From assembly GCA_019636625.1 (NCBI GenBank), contig JAHBXE010000004.1:1-64000 (forward strand): a stretch of 64,000 nucleotides of DNA. The letters are read 5' to 3'. The position numbers and the translations under genes are program-made. The stretch is from Phycisphaeraceae bacterium (GTDB taxonomy: Bacteria; Planctomycetota; Phycisphaerae; Phycisphaerales; UBA1924). The notes under the pieces were generated by a model. The model was not told the DNA's origin, did no database searches, and worked only from the letters and a program-made list of their open reading frames with translations. Positions 43,966 to 52,333 of the stretch are shown here, piece by piece (the first letter of the stretch is position 1; every line of letters begins with the position of its first letter).

Positions 43966-46374
43966 ATGTTTCGCAGTACTTTCAGTCGTGTTCGTATCGC
44001 TTCGGTGTCCGCGGCGGCCCTTCTGGCCCTGGCGGGCACGGCGGCGGCGCAGTGCAACCCCACATTCGTCGTGCCCCCGGGTCTGACCTACCCGGAAGGT
44101 GTCAACGGGAATGTGAACTGTTCGGTGCTCTGGGATCCGGACGGGAACGGGCCGCTGGCGCCGTGCCTGGTCGTGGGCGGATCGTTCACCGCGACGAGCT
44201 CGGGCGGGTTCAACAACATCGCGATGTGGGACGGGTCGGGGTGGAAGCCGTTGCAGACGGGGGTGAACGGGGCGGTTCGGGCGTTGGCGGTGGATTCATC
44301 GAACAACACGCTGATCGCGGGCGGCAGCTTCTCCACGGCGGGCCTTGTGAGCGCTTCGCGGGTGGCGCGGTTCAGCGGCGTCACGGGCCAGTGGGCGGCG
44401 ATCGGGGGCGGCGTGAGCGGCGGGGATGTGAACGCGCTGACGTTTGACCCGGTCCGGAACGTCCTGTACATGGGCGGTTCGTTCGCGTCGGCGGGGGGCG
44501 TGGCGACGGGCGCCCTGGCGCGGTTCAACGGGTCGGCGTACAGCGCGGTCGGCGCGTTCTTCAGCGGCACGGTCAACGCGCTGCACTACCGGATGGCGGA
44601 CGGGTCGGTCTATATCGGCGGCGTGTTCGTGGACCCGACGCTCAACAACGCGGCGAACATCCTGCGCTACAACCCGGCCACCAACGCGTGGAACGGGCTG
44701 AGCGGCGGGCTGCCGGGCGCGGGCGTCTTCGCCATCGCGGATTACTCGCCGGACGGGATCAACCAGGAGCTGGTCGCGGCGGGCAGCTTCGGCACGGTGG
44801 GCGGGCGCGTGCTCAACAGCGTGGCGCGGTATTCGAGCGCGACGGGCTGGATGCCGCTGGCGTCGGGGCTGGTGGGCACGGTGCGCGGGCTGACGACGCG
44901 GAACAGCGGCCGGGACCTGCACGCGGTGGGCAGCTTCACGCTTACCGGCACGGGCCTGGTGGTGAACAACGCGGCGAAGTTCAACGGGGCCTTCTGGGAC
45001 GCGATGGGCGCGGGGCTGGACGCCGGGGCGCTGACGGCGGCGACGTACAAGGATGCGGTGTACGTCGGCGGGACCTTCTCGCGGGCGAGCAACGTTGACG
45101 GCGATGTGCCGGCGGCGAGGATGGCGATGCACGACGGGAGCGGGTGGTCCGCGCTGCGTGGCGCCCCCTCGGGCCCGGTGCGCTGCATGCTGAGCATGGG
45201 TTCGAGCCTGCTGATCGGCGGGTCGTTCGAGATGCACGTGGGCAACAACGTGTTCGCCCGGAACCTGGTGGCGTTCGACGGGACGCGGTTCTCGGCGGCG
45301 GTGGGCACCCAGGGCTTCAACGGCACGGATGGCCCGATCAACGCGATCATGTTCAAGGGCAACGGCGTGACGGTCGGCACGACCACGATCGCGGGCAAGT
45401 TCACGCAGGCGGGCGCGGCGAACGCGTCCAACATCGCCAGCTACCAGTTCGCGGGCGAGTTCAGCCAGGTGGGCAACGGCGTGAACGGGGAGGTCCACGC
45501 GCTGGCGGCCTACGGCTCCACGGGTGGTCCGCTGGGGTCGATCGGGACGGTGGCGACGGGGAACTTCACGGCCTCGGGCGCCACGACGGGTCTGAACTTC
45601 ATCGCGCGGTGGGGCCCGGGGAACGTGTCGCTCAACCTCGGCACGGGGTTGAACGCGCCGGGGCGCTGCCTGATGAACTTCAACGGGAAGCTGCTGGTGG
45701 GTGGGCACTTCTCCCATGCGGGTGGCGTGCTGACGGGCCGGCTGGCGCAGTGGGACGGGTCCGAATGGACGACGTTCAACGGGTCGCTGGTGAACGACAC
45801 GGTGTACGCCATGGCCAACTACAACGGGCAGCTCGTGATCGGCGGGGACTTCACGACGATCAACGGCTCGCCGATGCGGAAGGTGGCGATGTACAACGGC
45901 ACGCAGTGGGTCGACATGAGCGCGGGGATCGATACCGCGGTCGGCACGGTCACGGCGCTGGCCGTCCACAACGGCGAGCTGTACGCGGGCGGTTCGTTCG
46001 GCACGACCGGGGACCAGGCCCGGGCGCTGGCGAAGTGGAACGGGTCGTCCTGGGTCGACCTGGGGACGAACCAGGGGCCCGACGGGGTGGCGACGCTGGC
46101 GACGTTCGGGGGCGACCTGGTCGTCGGCGGGCCGTTCTTCCGGGCGGGGTCGGCGTACTCGCCGTTCCTCGCGCTGCACAAGTGCGGGTGCTGGGCGAAC
46201 TGCGACGGGAGCACGGGCAGCCCGCTGCTGACGGCCAATGACTTCCAGTGCTTCCTCAACAACTTCGCGCTTGGCACGGCGTACGCCAACTGCGACGGGA
46301 GCACGGGCGCCCCGATCCTGACGGCCAATGACTTCCAGTGCTACCTGAACAAGTTCGCGAACGGCTGCCCCTAA
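43966..46374 (+). CDS. Large secreted repeat (propeller-like) protein with dockerin
   Basis: 802 residues. AAGGAG lies 5 nt before ATG 43966, and residues 1-28 form a signal peptide (ending GTAAAQ). The body is about fifteen repeats of the type IAMWDGSGWKPL...VNGAVRAL...LIAGGSFSTAG, resembling delta-60/Kelch-like propellers. Two dockerin repeats close the protein, ending GCP. The stop TAA at 46372-46374 is the left copy of the target duplication of an IS5-family element, so the reading frame is complete. The natural terminator of the gene seems to be the hairpin at 47294, now beyond the IS. Confidence 0.87.
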   Translation: MFRSTFSRVRIASVSAAALLALAGTAAAQCNPTFVVPPGLTYPEGVNGNVNCSVLWDPDGNGPLAPCLVVGGSFTATSSGGFNNIAMWDGSGWKPLQTGVNGAVRALAVDSSNNTLIAGGSFSTAGLVSASRVARFSGVTGQWAAIGGGVSGGDVNALTFDPVRNVLYMGGSFASAGGVATGALARFNGSAYSAVGAFFSGTVNALHYRMADGSVYIGGVFVDPTLNNAANILRYNPATNAWNGLSGGLPGAGVFAIADYSPDGINQELVAAGSFGTVGGRVLNSVARYSSATGWMPLASGLVGTVRGLTTRNSGRDLHAVGSFTLTGTGLVVNNAAKFNGAFWDAMGAGLDAGALTAATYKDAVYVGGTFSRASNVDGDVPAARMAMHDGSGWSALRGAPSGPVRCMLSMGSSLLIGGSFEMHVGNNVFARNLVAFDGTRFSAAVGTQGFNGTDGPINAIMFKGNGVTVGTTTIAGKFTQAGAANASNIASYQFAGEFSQVGNGVNGEVHALAAYGSTGGPLGSIGTVATGNFTASGATTGLNFIARWGPGNVSLNLGTGLNAPGRCLMNFNGKLLVGGHFSHAGGVLTGRLAQWDGSEWTTFNGSLVNDTVYAMANYNGQLVIGGDFTTINGSPMRKVAMYNGTQWVDMSAGIDTAVGTVTALAVHNGELYAGGSFGTTGDQARALAKWNGSSWVDLGTNQGPDGVATLATFGGDLVVGGPFFRAGSAYSPFLALHKCGCWANCDGSTGSPLLTANDFQCFLNNFALGTAYANCDGSTGAPILTANDFQCYLNKFANGCP

Positions 46375-46383
46375 GAGACTGTT

Positions 46384-47195
46384 TCAGAACGGTAGCGAGA
46401 GAGATGTGAGCCGCGAGCAGACGAGCATCGCGGCGGCGAGGTCGTGGAAGGCCTGGAAGTGTTGGCCCCATCGCTCGTAGCAGAGTCGGAGGCGTCGGAA
46501 GTGGCTGAAGCACGCCAGCGTCCGTTCGACCACATAGCGCAGGACGCCAAGGCCGCTGCCGTGGGTGTCGTCGGCACGCGGGGCGAGCAGGCTCTCGATG
46601 CCCTCCGACTCCACCAACGCGATCATCTCTCTGGTCCCGTACGCGCGATCGCCGATGATCTCGTCGGGATTGCGACGCGGCCGACCACGCGGACCTTGCA
46701 CCGCGGGACGCGCCTCCAGCAGCGCGGGCAGTTGCGCCTGATCGGGGACATTGGCGGGCGTGGTCTGCACGACCAACGGCACGCCGTCGGCTTCCGTCAG
46801 CACATGGCGTTTGCAGCCCTGTTTGCCGCGGTCCGTCGGGTTCGGCCCGGTGTGGTTCCCCCTTTGACGGCGCGCACCGACTGCGAATCGACCACGACAT
46901 GCTGGAGATCGATGCCGCCCTCTTTCCCGAGTCGGTTGAGCAGCCGCCGATGCACCTCCGGCCACACGCCCGCCTTGGTCCACTCGCTGAAACGCCGCCA
47001 GCACGAACTTCCGCTGACGCCGAAGGCGTCGGTGGGCACGGCCTGCCACGGCACGCCGAAGCGCAGCACGAAGAGGATGCCCCGCAACGCCTTCTGGTTG
47101 TCCACCGGCGGCCGGCCCGTCTCGGCCCGCGACAGCGGCGGCAACAATGGTTCGATCTCTTCCCACAACGCTTCCGGGAGCAGCTCCGCCGCCAT
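46384..47195 (-). CDS. IS5-family DDE transposase made by -1 frameshifting
   Basis: Start ATG 47195 with AAGGAGG upstream. The first frame (47195-46797; MAAELLPEALWEEIEPLLPP.. VVVDSQSVRAVKGG) holds the N-terminal domain and the first catalytic Asp. The second frame continues (GNHTGPNPTDRGKQGCKRHVLT.. EIIGDRAYGT.. VVERTLACFSHFRRL) with the second Asp and the Glu. The frames join by a -1 slip at AAAGGGGG (minus strand 46865-46858), as is usual for the IS427-like branch of IS5. Fused length about 270 residues, normal for the family. Confidence 0.87.
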
Positions 47196-47226
47196 GATCG
47201 TGCCTCCTTGCACTTGTGCCGACCGA

Positions 47227-47250
47227 CATGGCTATCGGCCGATAGCCATG
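47227..47250. repeat. 24-bp perfect palindrome inside the IS right end
   Basis: The two halves (CATGGCTATCGG and CCGATAGCCATG) are exact reverse complements, lying between the right terminal repeat and the transposase ribosome-binding site. It may bind transposase or limit transposase transcription. Confidence 0.8.
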
Positions 47251-47293
47251 TTCTGAAACAGGCTCTAAGGGACGGCGGTTCGAGAGGCTTGCC

Positions 47294-47321
47294 GAACGCC
47301 GCGCCCCTTGGCGCGGCGTTC
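47294..47321 (+). terminator. Intrinsic terminator with 12-bp stem
   Basis: GAACGCCGCGCC (47294-47305), loop CCTT, GGCGCGGCGTTC (47310-47321), then TTTC on the plus strand. Orientation fits the dockerin gene at 43966, from which the IS now separates it. Confidence 0.7.
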
Positions 47322-47323
47322 TT

Positions 47324-48130
47324 TCATTGGGGGATGGCGGGTGGAACGGAGGGCGAGTAGGGCATGTGGAAGAGGCCGCGCACGGGGATGTCGGCGCGGC
47401 CGGGGATGTGCTGGCGGATGGTGGTGGAGTTGCCCTGGTGCCGGATGGAGATGGTGATGTCGTCGCGGCGGGGGAAGTTGGGGTCGTAGATGCGGATCGA
47501 CGAGCCGTCCGGCGCCGCGGCCAGGGCGAGGATCTGGTGGTTGTCCCAAGCCTTGGCGCGGCCGTCGGCGCGGACGAGGACGAGGCCGAGGATCACGGGT
47601 TCACCCCGCGAGAGGGTGCGGGTGATGGCGGGGAGGGCGGCGAGTGTGCGGGCGTGGGCGCCGTCGGGGCCGTCGTCGGGCAGGCGCATCCATTCCACGA
47701 ACTTGAGGCCCATGGCGCCGAGGGTGCCGAAGGAGACGGACTGGCGTGTGAAGAGGTACCGGTGGAGGGGTGTGCCGTCGGCGGGGGGCGTGGTGTCGGG
47801 GGGGATGGGGCGTCGGGCGAGGAAGAAGTCCGCGGCGGCGAAGGACATGCCGCCGCAGAGGCCGTAGCTGTTCTCGCCCGTGCCGACGATTCGGCCCTGG
47901 AAGCCGTTGCGGAAGCGGAAGCCGTGGAGGGAGGGGCGGAAGTCGTGAAAGGAGGGGGGAGCGGGGTCACGGGAGGTCGAGTGGGCGATGGGCTCGGTTG
48001 GGTCTGGCTCGGCGGGCGGGGATGGCGGTGCCGCGCACGCCGCGAGGGTGAGGAGGCTCGCGAGGCAGGACCATCGCCGGAGTCGGGCGCTGAGCCGGTG
48101 GGGGGTAAGTGAAGGGAGAGGGAGGGGCAC
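47324..48130 (-). CDS. Lipoprotein with papain-like Cys-His arrangement, function unknown
   Basis: 268 residues, GTG start. Lipoprotein signal (SCLASLLTLAACAA, Cys at 32). NSYGLCGGMSFAAADFF looks like the catalytic Cys helix of C39/papain-like peptidases, with KAWDNHQILAL (His) and IRIYDPNFPRR (Asp/Asn) at the right spacing for a Cys-His-Asp triad. This assignment rests on motif order only. The stop lies next to the terminator hairpin of the convergent unit. Confidence 0.5.
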   Translation of the reverse strand: MPLPLPSLTPHRLSARLRRWSCLASLLTLAACAAPPSPPAEPDPTEPIAHSTSRDPAPPSFHDFRPSLHGFRFRNGFQGRIVGTGENSYGLCGGMSFAAADFFLARRPIPPDTTPPADGTPLHRYLFTRQSVSFGTLGAMGLKFVEWMRLPDDGPDGAHARTLAALPAITRTLSRGEPVILGLVLVRADGRAKAWDNHQILALAAAPDGSSIRIYDPNFPRRDDITISIRHQGNSTTIRQHIPGRADIPVRGLFHMPYSPSVPPAIPQ

Positions 48131-48231
48131 GCGTTGAATGGTAGAGATCGGGTTTTGTCGATGGCCGGCGCGGCAATTGACAAGAGCGAGGGACTGGCGG
48201 CGCGGGCGAGGTTCGATTCTGATGGGTCCTG

Positions 48232-49185
48232 ATGAACACGCTGATGTCGCCGCCGATCCTGTTCTTCGTGCTTGGCATGCTGGCGACGCTGCTGCGGACG
48301 GGGCTGCGTGTGCCGTACCCGATCCCGAAGCTGCTGTCGCTGTACCTGCTGTTTGCGATCGGGTTCCGGGGCGGGGTGGAGCTGGAGCACGGGGGGATCA
48401 CGCGGGAGGTCGGGCTGGCGATCGGGGCGGGCGTGGCGATGTCGGTGGTGGTTCCGCTGGCGGCGTTCTGGGTGTTGCGGCGGCGGTTGTCGGTGTACGA
48501 CGCGGGGGCGGTGGCGGCGACGTACGGGTCGGTGTCGGCGGTGACGTTCATCACGGCGCAGGCGGTGCTGGACGAGCTGGGGATCGCGCACTCGGGCTCG
48601 ATGGTGGCGACGATGGTGTTCATGGAGTCGCCGGCGATCATCACGGCGGTGCTGCTGGTGCGGATGAGCACGAACGAAGGGGGGCGGCTGCCGTGGGGGA
48701 AGCTGCTGCACGAGTCGTTCCTGAACGGGCCGGTGTTCCTGTTGCTGGGATCGATGGCGGTGGGGTTGTTGACGGGGTCGCGAGGTGACACACTTCTGCG
48801 TCCGTTCTACCAAGGGATCTTCACGGGGATCCTGTGCTTCTTCCTGCTGGACCTGGGCCTGCTGGCGGCGCAGCGGCTGCGGACGCTGGCGGCGGCGGGG
48901 GCGTTCGGGATCGGGTTTGCCGTGGTGATGCCGGTGCTCAGTGGACTGGTGGGGATGGCGCTGGCGCGGGTGATCGGGCTGGGGACGGGTGATGCGCTGC
49001 TGTTCACGGTGCTGTGCGGCTCGGCGTCGTACATTGCGGTTCCGGCGGCGATCAGGCTCGTGGTGCCGCAGGCGAACGCGGGGTTGTACATCCCGATGGC
49101 GCTGGGGATCACGTTCCCGCTGAACGTGACGCTGGGCATTCCGCTGTACCTGTTCCTGATCAAGGCGATCTGGCGTGCGGGGTGA
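48232..49185 (+). CDS. SbtA-like sodium/bicarbonate symporter family protein
   Basis: 317 residues, about ten membrane spans in two inverted halves. TYGSVSAVTF and GSASYIAVPAAIRL are the paired motifs of the SbtA (DUF897) family; cyanobacterial members import bicarbonate with sodium. Here substrate is not proven. No SbtB regulator gene is adjacent. It stands 50 bases before the uvrC-like gene. Confidence 0.85.
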   Translation: MNTLMSPPILFFVLGMLATLLRTGLRVPYPIPKLLSLYLLFAIGFRGGVELEHGGITREVGLAIGAGVAMSVVVPLAAFWVLRRRLSVYDAGAVAATYGSVSAVTFITAQAVLDELGIAHSGSMVATMVFMESPAIITAVLLVRMSTNEGGRLPWGKLLHESFLNGPVFLLLGSMAVGLLTGSRGDTLLRPFYQGIFTGILCFFLLDLGLLAAQRLRTLAAAGAFGIGFAVVMPVLSGLVGMALARVIGLGTGDALLFTVLCGSASYIAVPAAIRLVVPQANAGLYIPMALGITFPLNVTLGIPLYLFLIKAIWRAG

Positions 49186-49235
49186 GGGGGTTCGGGCCCG
49201 TACGATTGATCGTGGACGAGACACGCGAAGCGAGG

Positions 49236-50585
49236 ATGGCGCGGCTGTCGGAGAAGGCGCGGGGGCTGCCGAAGGTTCCCGGTGTGTACCTGATGAAGGA
49301 CGCGGCGGGGGTGGTGCTGTATGTCGGCAAGGCGCTGCGGCTGCCGGATCGGGTGTCGTCGTACTTCGTGCCGTCGGCGGATCTCGGGCCCAAGAAGCAG
49401 CCGATGCTGGAGTTGATCCAGGACTTTGACGTGGTGGAGTGCGAGGGGGAGTGGGAGGCGCTGCTGGCGGAGAACCGGCTGATCAAGGACATCCGGCCGA
49501 AGTTCAACGCGATGCTGACGGATGACAAGACGTTCCCGTACCTGGCGATCACGATGCGGGACGACTTTCCGCGGGTGTTCATCACGCGGTCGCCGGGGGC
49601 GGAGGAGCTGCGCGGGGCGAAGATCTTCGGGCCGTTCACGGCGTCCGGGGCGCTGCGGGAGGCGGTGCATCTGCTTCAGCGGGTGTTCAAGTTCCGGACG
49701 TGCTCGCTGGAGATTGTGGATGGGGACCCGAAGAACAGGGTGTTCCGGCCGTGTCTGCTGTACAGCATCGGGCGGTGCACGGCGCCGTGCGCGGCGAAGA
49801 TCGGGAGGGAGCCGTACCGGGAGGACATCGATCGGTTTGTCCGGTTCCTGGAGAGCAAGCGGAGCGTGATGCTGCGGGAGATGCGGGAGGAAATGGGCGC
49901 GGCCTCGGCGGAACTGAAGTTTGAGAAGGCGGCGACGATCCGGGACCAGATCCGGGCGATCGAGAAGCTGGATGAGCGGGCGACGAGGCGGGACCGGTGG
50001 CAGCCGGAGGCGGAGTCGTTCTACGTGGATCCGAAGAAGGGGCTGCGGAGTCTGCAGAAGGCGCTGGGGATGGAGCAGCCGATCCGGTGCCTGGAGGCGA
50101 TCGACATCGCGCACCTGCAGGGGGGGGAGACGGTGGGGAGCAAGGTGTGCTTCGTGGATGGGCGGCCGCTCAAGAATGAGTATCGGCGGTACAGGATCAA
50201 GGGGAGCGAGGCGGCGAGACAGGGAAGCAGCGAGACGGGGCGGAACGATGATTACGCGAGCATCCGGGAGGTGGTGTCGCGGCGGTATCGGGAAGCGGGG
50301 GAGGGGCACGAGCTGTACCCGGATGTGATCCTGATTGACGGGGGATTGGGGCAGTTGCACGCGGCGCTGGAGGCGTTTGAGACGCTGGGGATCAAGCCGC
50401 CGATGGTGATCAGCCTGGCGAAGAAGGAGGAGTTGATTTACGTGCAGGATCGGGCGGAGCCGATCCGGCTGTCGCGGGAGCACCTGGGGCTGCGGCTGTG
50501 CCAGGCGATCCGGGATGAAGCGCACCGGTTTGCGCAGCACTACCACCATGTGCTGCGGCGGAAGAGGACGCTGGAGGAGGAGTGA
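49236..50585 (+). CDS. uvrC: UvrC-like excinuclease subunit lacking the C-terminal HhH domain
   Basis: 449 residues. GIY-YIG nuclease (VPGVYLMKD...VLYVGKALRL, about 15-95), UvrB-interacting UVR segment (about 200-240), and RNase H-like nuclease domain (about 280-445; AIDIAHLQGGETVGS and VILIDGGLGQLHAAL with the catalytic Asp residues). UvrC usually has about 600 residues ending in two helix-hairpin-helix motifs; this one ends HHVLRRKRTLEEE right after the nuclease domain. No HhH sequence is visible in any frame downstream. It makes both cuts in nucleotide excision repair. A GTG at 49212 is an alternative start. Confidence 0.87.
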   Translation: MARLSEKARGLPKVPGVYLMKDAAGVVLYVGKALRLPDRVSSYFVPSADLGPKKQPMLELIQDFDVVECEGEWEALLAENRLIKDIRPKFNAMLTDDKTFPYLAITMRDDFPRVFITRSPGAEELRGAKIFGPFTASGALREAVHLLQRVFKFRTCSLEIVDGDPKNRVFRPCLLYSIGRCTAPCAAKIGREPYREDIDRFVRFLESKRSVMLREMREEMGAASAELKFEKAATIRDQIRAIEKLDERATRRDRWQPEAESFYVDPKKGLRSLQKALGMEQPIRCLEAIDIAHLQGGETVGSKVCFVDGRPLKNEYRRYRIKGSEAARQGSSETGRNDDYASIREVVSRRYREAGEGHELYPDVILIDGGLGQLHAALEAFETLGIKPPMVISLAKKEELIYVQDRAEPIRLSREHLGLRLCQAIRDEAHRFAQHYHHVLRRKRTLEEE

Positions 50586-50623
50586 GGGAGTTGGTGCGAG
50601 AACGATGGCAACCGTTGGGAGGC

Positions 50624-51937
50624 ATGCGTGTATACACCGGGATGAGAGCGGTGCTGATGGTGGTGGCGACGGCGGCGTGCGCGGCGTTGGCGCAGGAGGA
50701 TGAGCGGGTGCGTTGGCTTGCGGAGCACGCGGTTCCGCTGCGGACGATTGCGATTCACGAGAACGACATGTCCGACCTTGCACCGCTCAAGGCCGCGATC
50801 GGTGGGGCGCGGGTGGTGCTGCTGGGGGAGCAAACGCACGGGGATGGGGCGACGTTCGCGGCCAAGAGCCGGCTGGTGAAGTTCCTGCACCGGGAGATGG
50901 GGTTTGAGGTTCTGGCGTGGGAATCGGGGATGGAGGAGATGCGGCGGCTGGATGAGGCGTTCGCGGCGGGGAGGTCGGTGGAGGAGGCGCCAGGGATCGG
51001 GCTCTTCGGGATCTGGTCGATCTCGCAGCAGTGCCAGGAGTTGTTGGGGTACGTTCGGAAAGAGCGGGTGGGGGAGAGACCGCTGTTGACGGCGGGGTTT
51101 GACGATCAGGTGACGACGGCGCCGTCGAGCACACCGTTTCCGAAGAAAGTGAACGGGTTTTTCGATGCGGTGGATGCGGGGATGCTGACGGCGGAGCAGC
51201 GGGAATCGCTGGGGCGTGTGTTCGCGTGGCTGGAGCAGAGGCCGGGGCCGGATCGGCCGGCGCTGCCGGGGGAGTTAGGAGCGGTGAGGTCGCTTCTTGA
51301 CGTGGTGGAGCGTGAGCGGGAGAGGCTGGAGGCTGTTCACGGGCGGCGGGAAGTGAGGTTTCAGGAGCGGGCCATTGGGAACGTGGTGAGCTTTGTGGAG
51401 CGGATGAAGCCGGGCGTTGATGCGTTCAACGACCGGGACCGGAGGATGGGGGAGAATCTGCTGTTTCTCGCGAACGAGTACTACAAGGGGAAGAAAATCA
51501 TCGTGTGGGCGGCGAGCATGCACAACGCGCGGCGGGTGGAGGGGCTGGAGTGGGTTGGCTCAGCGAATAATCACAGGGGTGTGCGTCCGATGGGAGATGT
51601 GCTGTTCGAGTCGATGGGCGATGGGATGTACAGCGTGATGTTCACGGCGTACTCGGGTCGTATCGGGCGGCCGTGGTCCGGAGCGGCGCCGATCGAGAAG
51701 GCGGCGGAGGGGACGCTCGAGGCCATGCTGCATGCGACGGGGAAGCCGTACCTGTTTGTGGACTTTCGAGGGTTGCCGGAGGGGCACTGGCTGCGCGGTC
51801 CGGTGGTGGCGCGGCCGCTGGGGTATGCGCCGATGCGGGGCGCGTGGCCGGAGAGCTTTGATGCCGTGGTGTTCACGGATCGGATGTATCCGAGCACGGC
51901 GGTGGGAGCGGAGCCGGAGGATGCGCGGCCGCGGTGA
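50624..51937 (+). CDS. Secreted erythromycin-esterase family protein
   Basis: 437 residues from ATG 50624; ATG 50642 is equally possible and gives a cleaner signal peptide (MRAVLMVVATAACAALAQ). Family motifs: VVLLGEQTHGDGATF with Glu and His, LAWESGM, and IIVWAASMHNARR, as in the EreA/EreB superfamily. Most chromosomal members are not resistance enzymes and their substrates are unknown. The signal peptide places it outside the cytoplasm. Confidence 0.8.
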   Translation: MRVYTGMRAVLMVVATAACAALAQEDERVRWLAEHAVPLRTIAIHENDMSDLAPLKAAIGGARVVLLGEQTHGDGATFAAKSRLVKFLHREMGFEVLAWESGMEEMRRLDEAFAAGRSVEEAPGIGLFGIWSISQQCQELLGYVRKERVGERPLLTAGFDDQVTTAPSSTPFPKKVNGFFDAVDAGMLTAEQRESLGRVFAWLEQRPGPDRPALPGELGAVRSLLDVVERERERLEAVHGRREVRFQERAIGNVVSFVERMKPGVDAFNDRDRRMGENLLFLANEYYKGKKIIVWAASMHNARRVEGLEWVGSANNHRGVRPMGDVLFESMGDGMYSVMFTAYSGRIGRPWSGAAPIEKAAEGTLEAMLHATGKPYLFVDFRGLPEGHWLRGPVVARPLGYAPMRGAWPESFDAVVFTDRMYPSTAVGAEPEDARPR

Positions 51938-51940
51938 GGC

Positions 51941-52333
51941 TCAGGCGGCGAGGGAGAGGCACCAGTTCGGGCCTTTGACTTCGAGGCGTTCGCGGTCGCC
52001 CTCGATGCGGACGGTGGTGTACCAGCGGCCGCGCTTGAGGGCGCGGATGTGGGTCCAGGGGATGGAGAGGGCGGGGATGCCGAAGAGTCGCATGATGCGG
52101 TTGGGGGAGAGGTGGAGGGACTGCTCATCGACGGCGACGTGCATGCTCCAGCCGGCGTTGACGAGGCCGAAGCTGAAGGACTGGAAGCCTCGGCGGACGG
52201 CGTCGGGGGCGGGCGTGGTCGGGGGGAACTGCTGGGCGAGGGTTCGGAGGGGCTCGGTGATGGAGCGGATGATGGCGAAGACGACGACGGCGTCGGTGGC
52301 GAGGATGAGCGCGACGATGATCGCGACGGTCAT
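51941..52333 (-). CDS. Small membrane protein of unknown function
   Basis: 130 residues, ATG overlapping the topA stop (ATGA). One N-terminal membrane span (VAIIVALILATDAVVVFAII), then a soluble beta-rich domain (SLHLSPNRIMRLFGIPALSIPWTHIRALKRG) resembling PH-like folds of small bacterial proteins. Probably co-transcribed with topA. Confidence 0.7.
   Translation of the reverse strand: MTVAIIVALILATDAVVVFAIIRSITEPLRTLAQQFPPTTPAPDAVRRGFQSFSFGLVNAGWSMHVAVDEQSLHLSPNRIMRLFGIPALSIPWTHIRALKRGRWYTTVRIEGDRERLEVKGPNWCLSLAA

Larger units (their letters stand above)
46375..47265 (-). mobile_element. IS5-family insertion sequence, complete (891 bp)
   Basis: Ends are imperfect inverted repeats: GAGACTGTTTCAGAAC at 46375-46390 and GAGCCTGTTTCAGAAC on the minus strand at 47265-47250 (15 of 16 match). 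A TAA triplet flanks both ends (46372-46374 and 47266-47268), a 3-bp target duplication. The element encodes one transposase in two overlapping frames and appears intact and recent. Confidence 0.9.
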
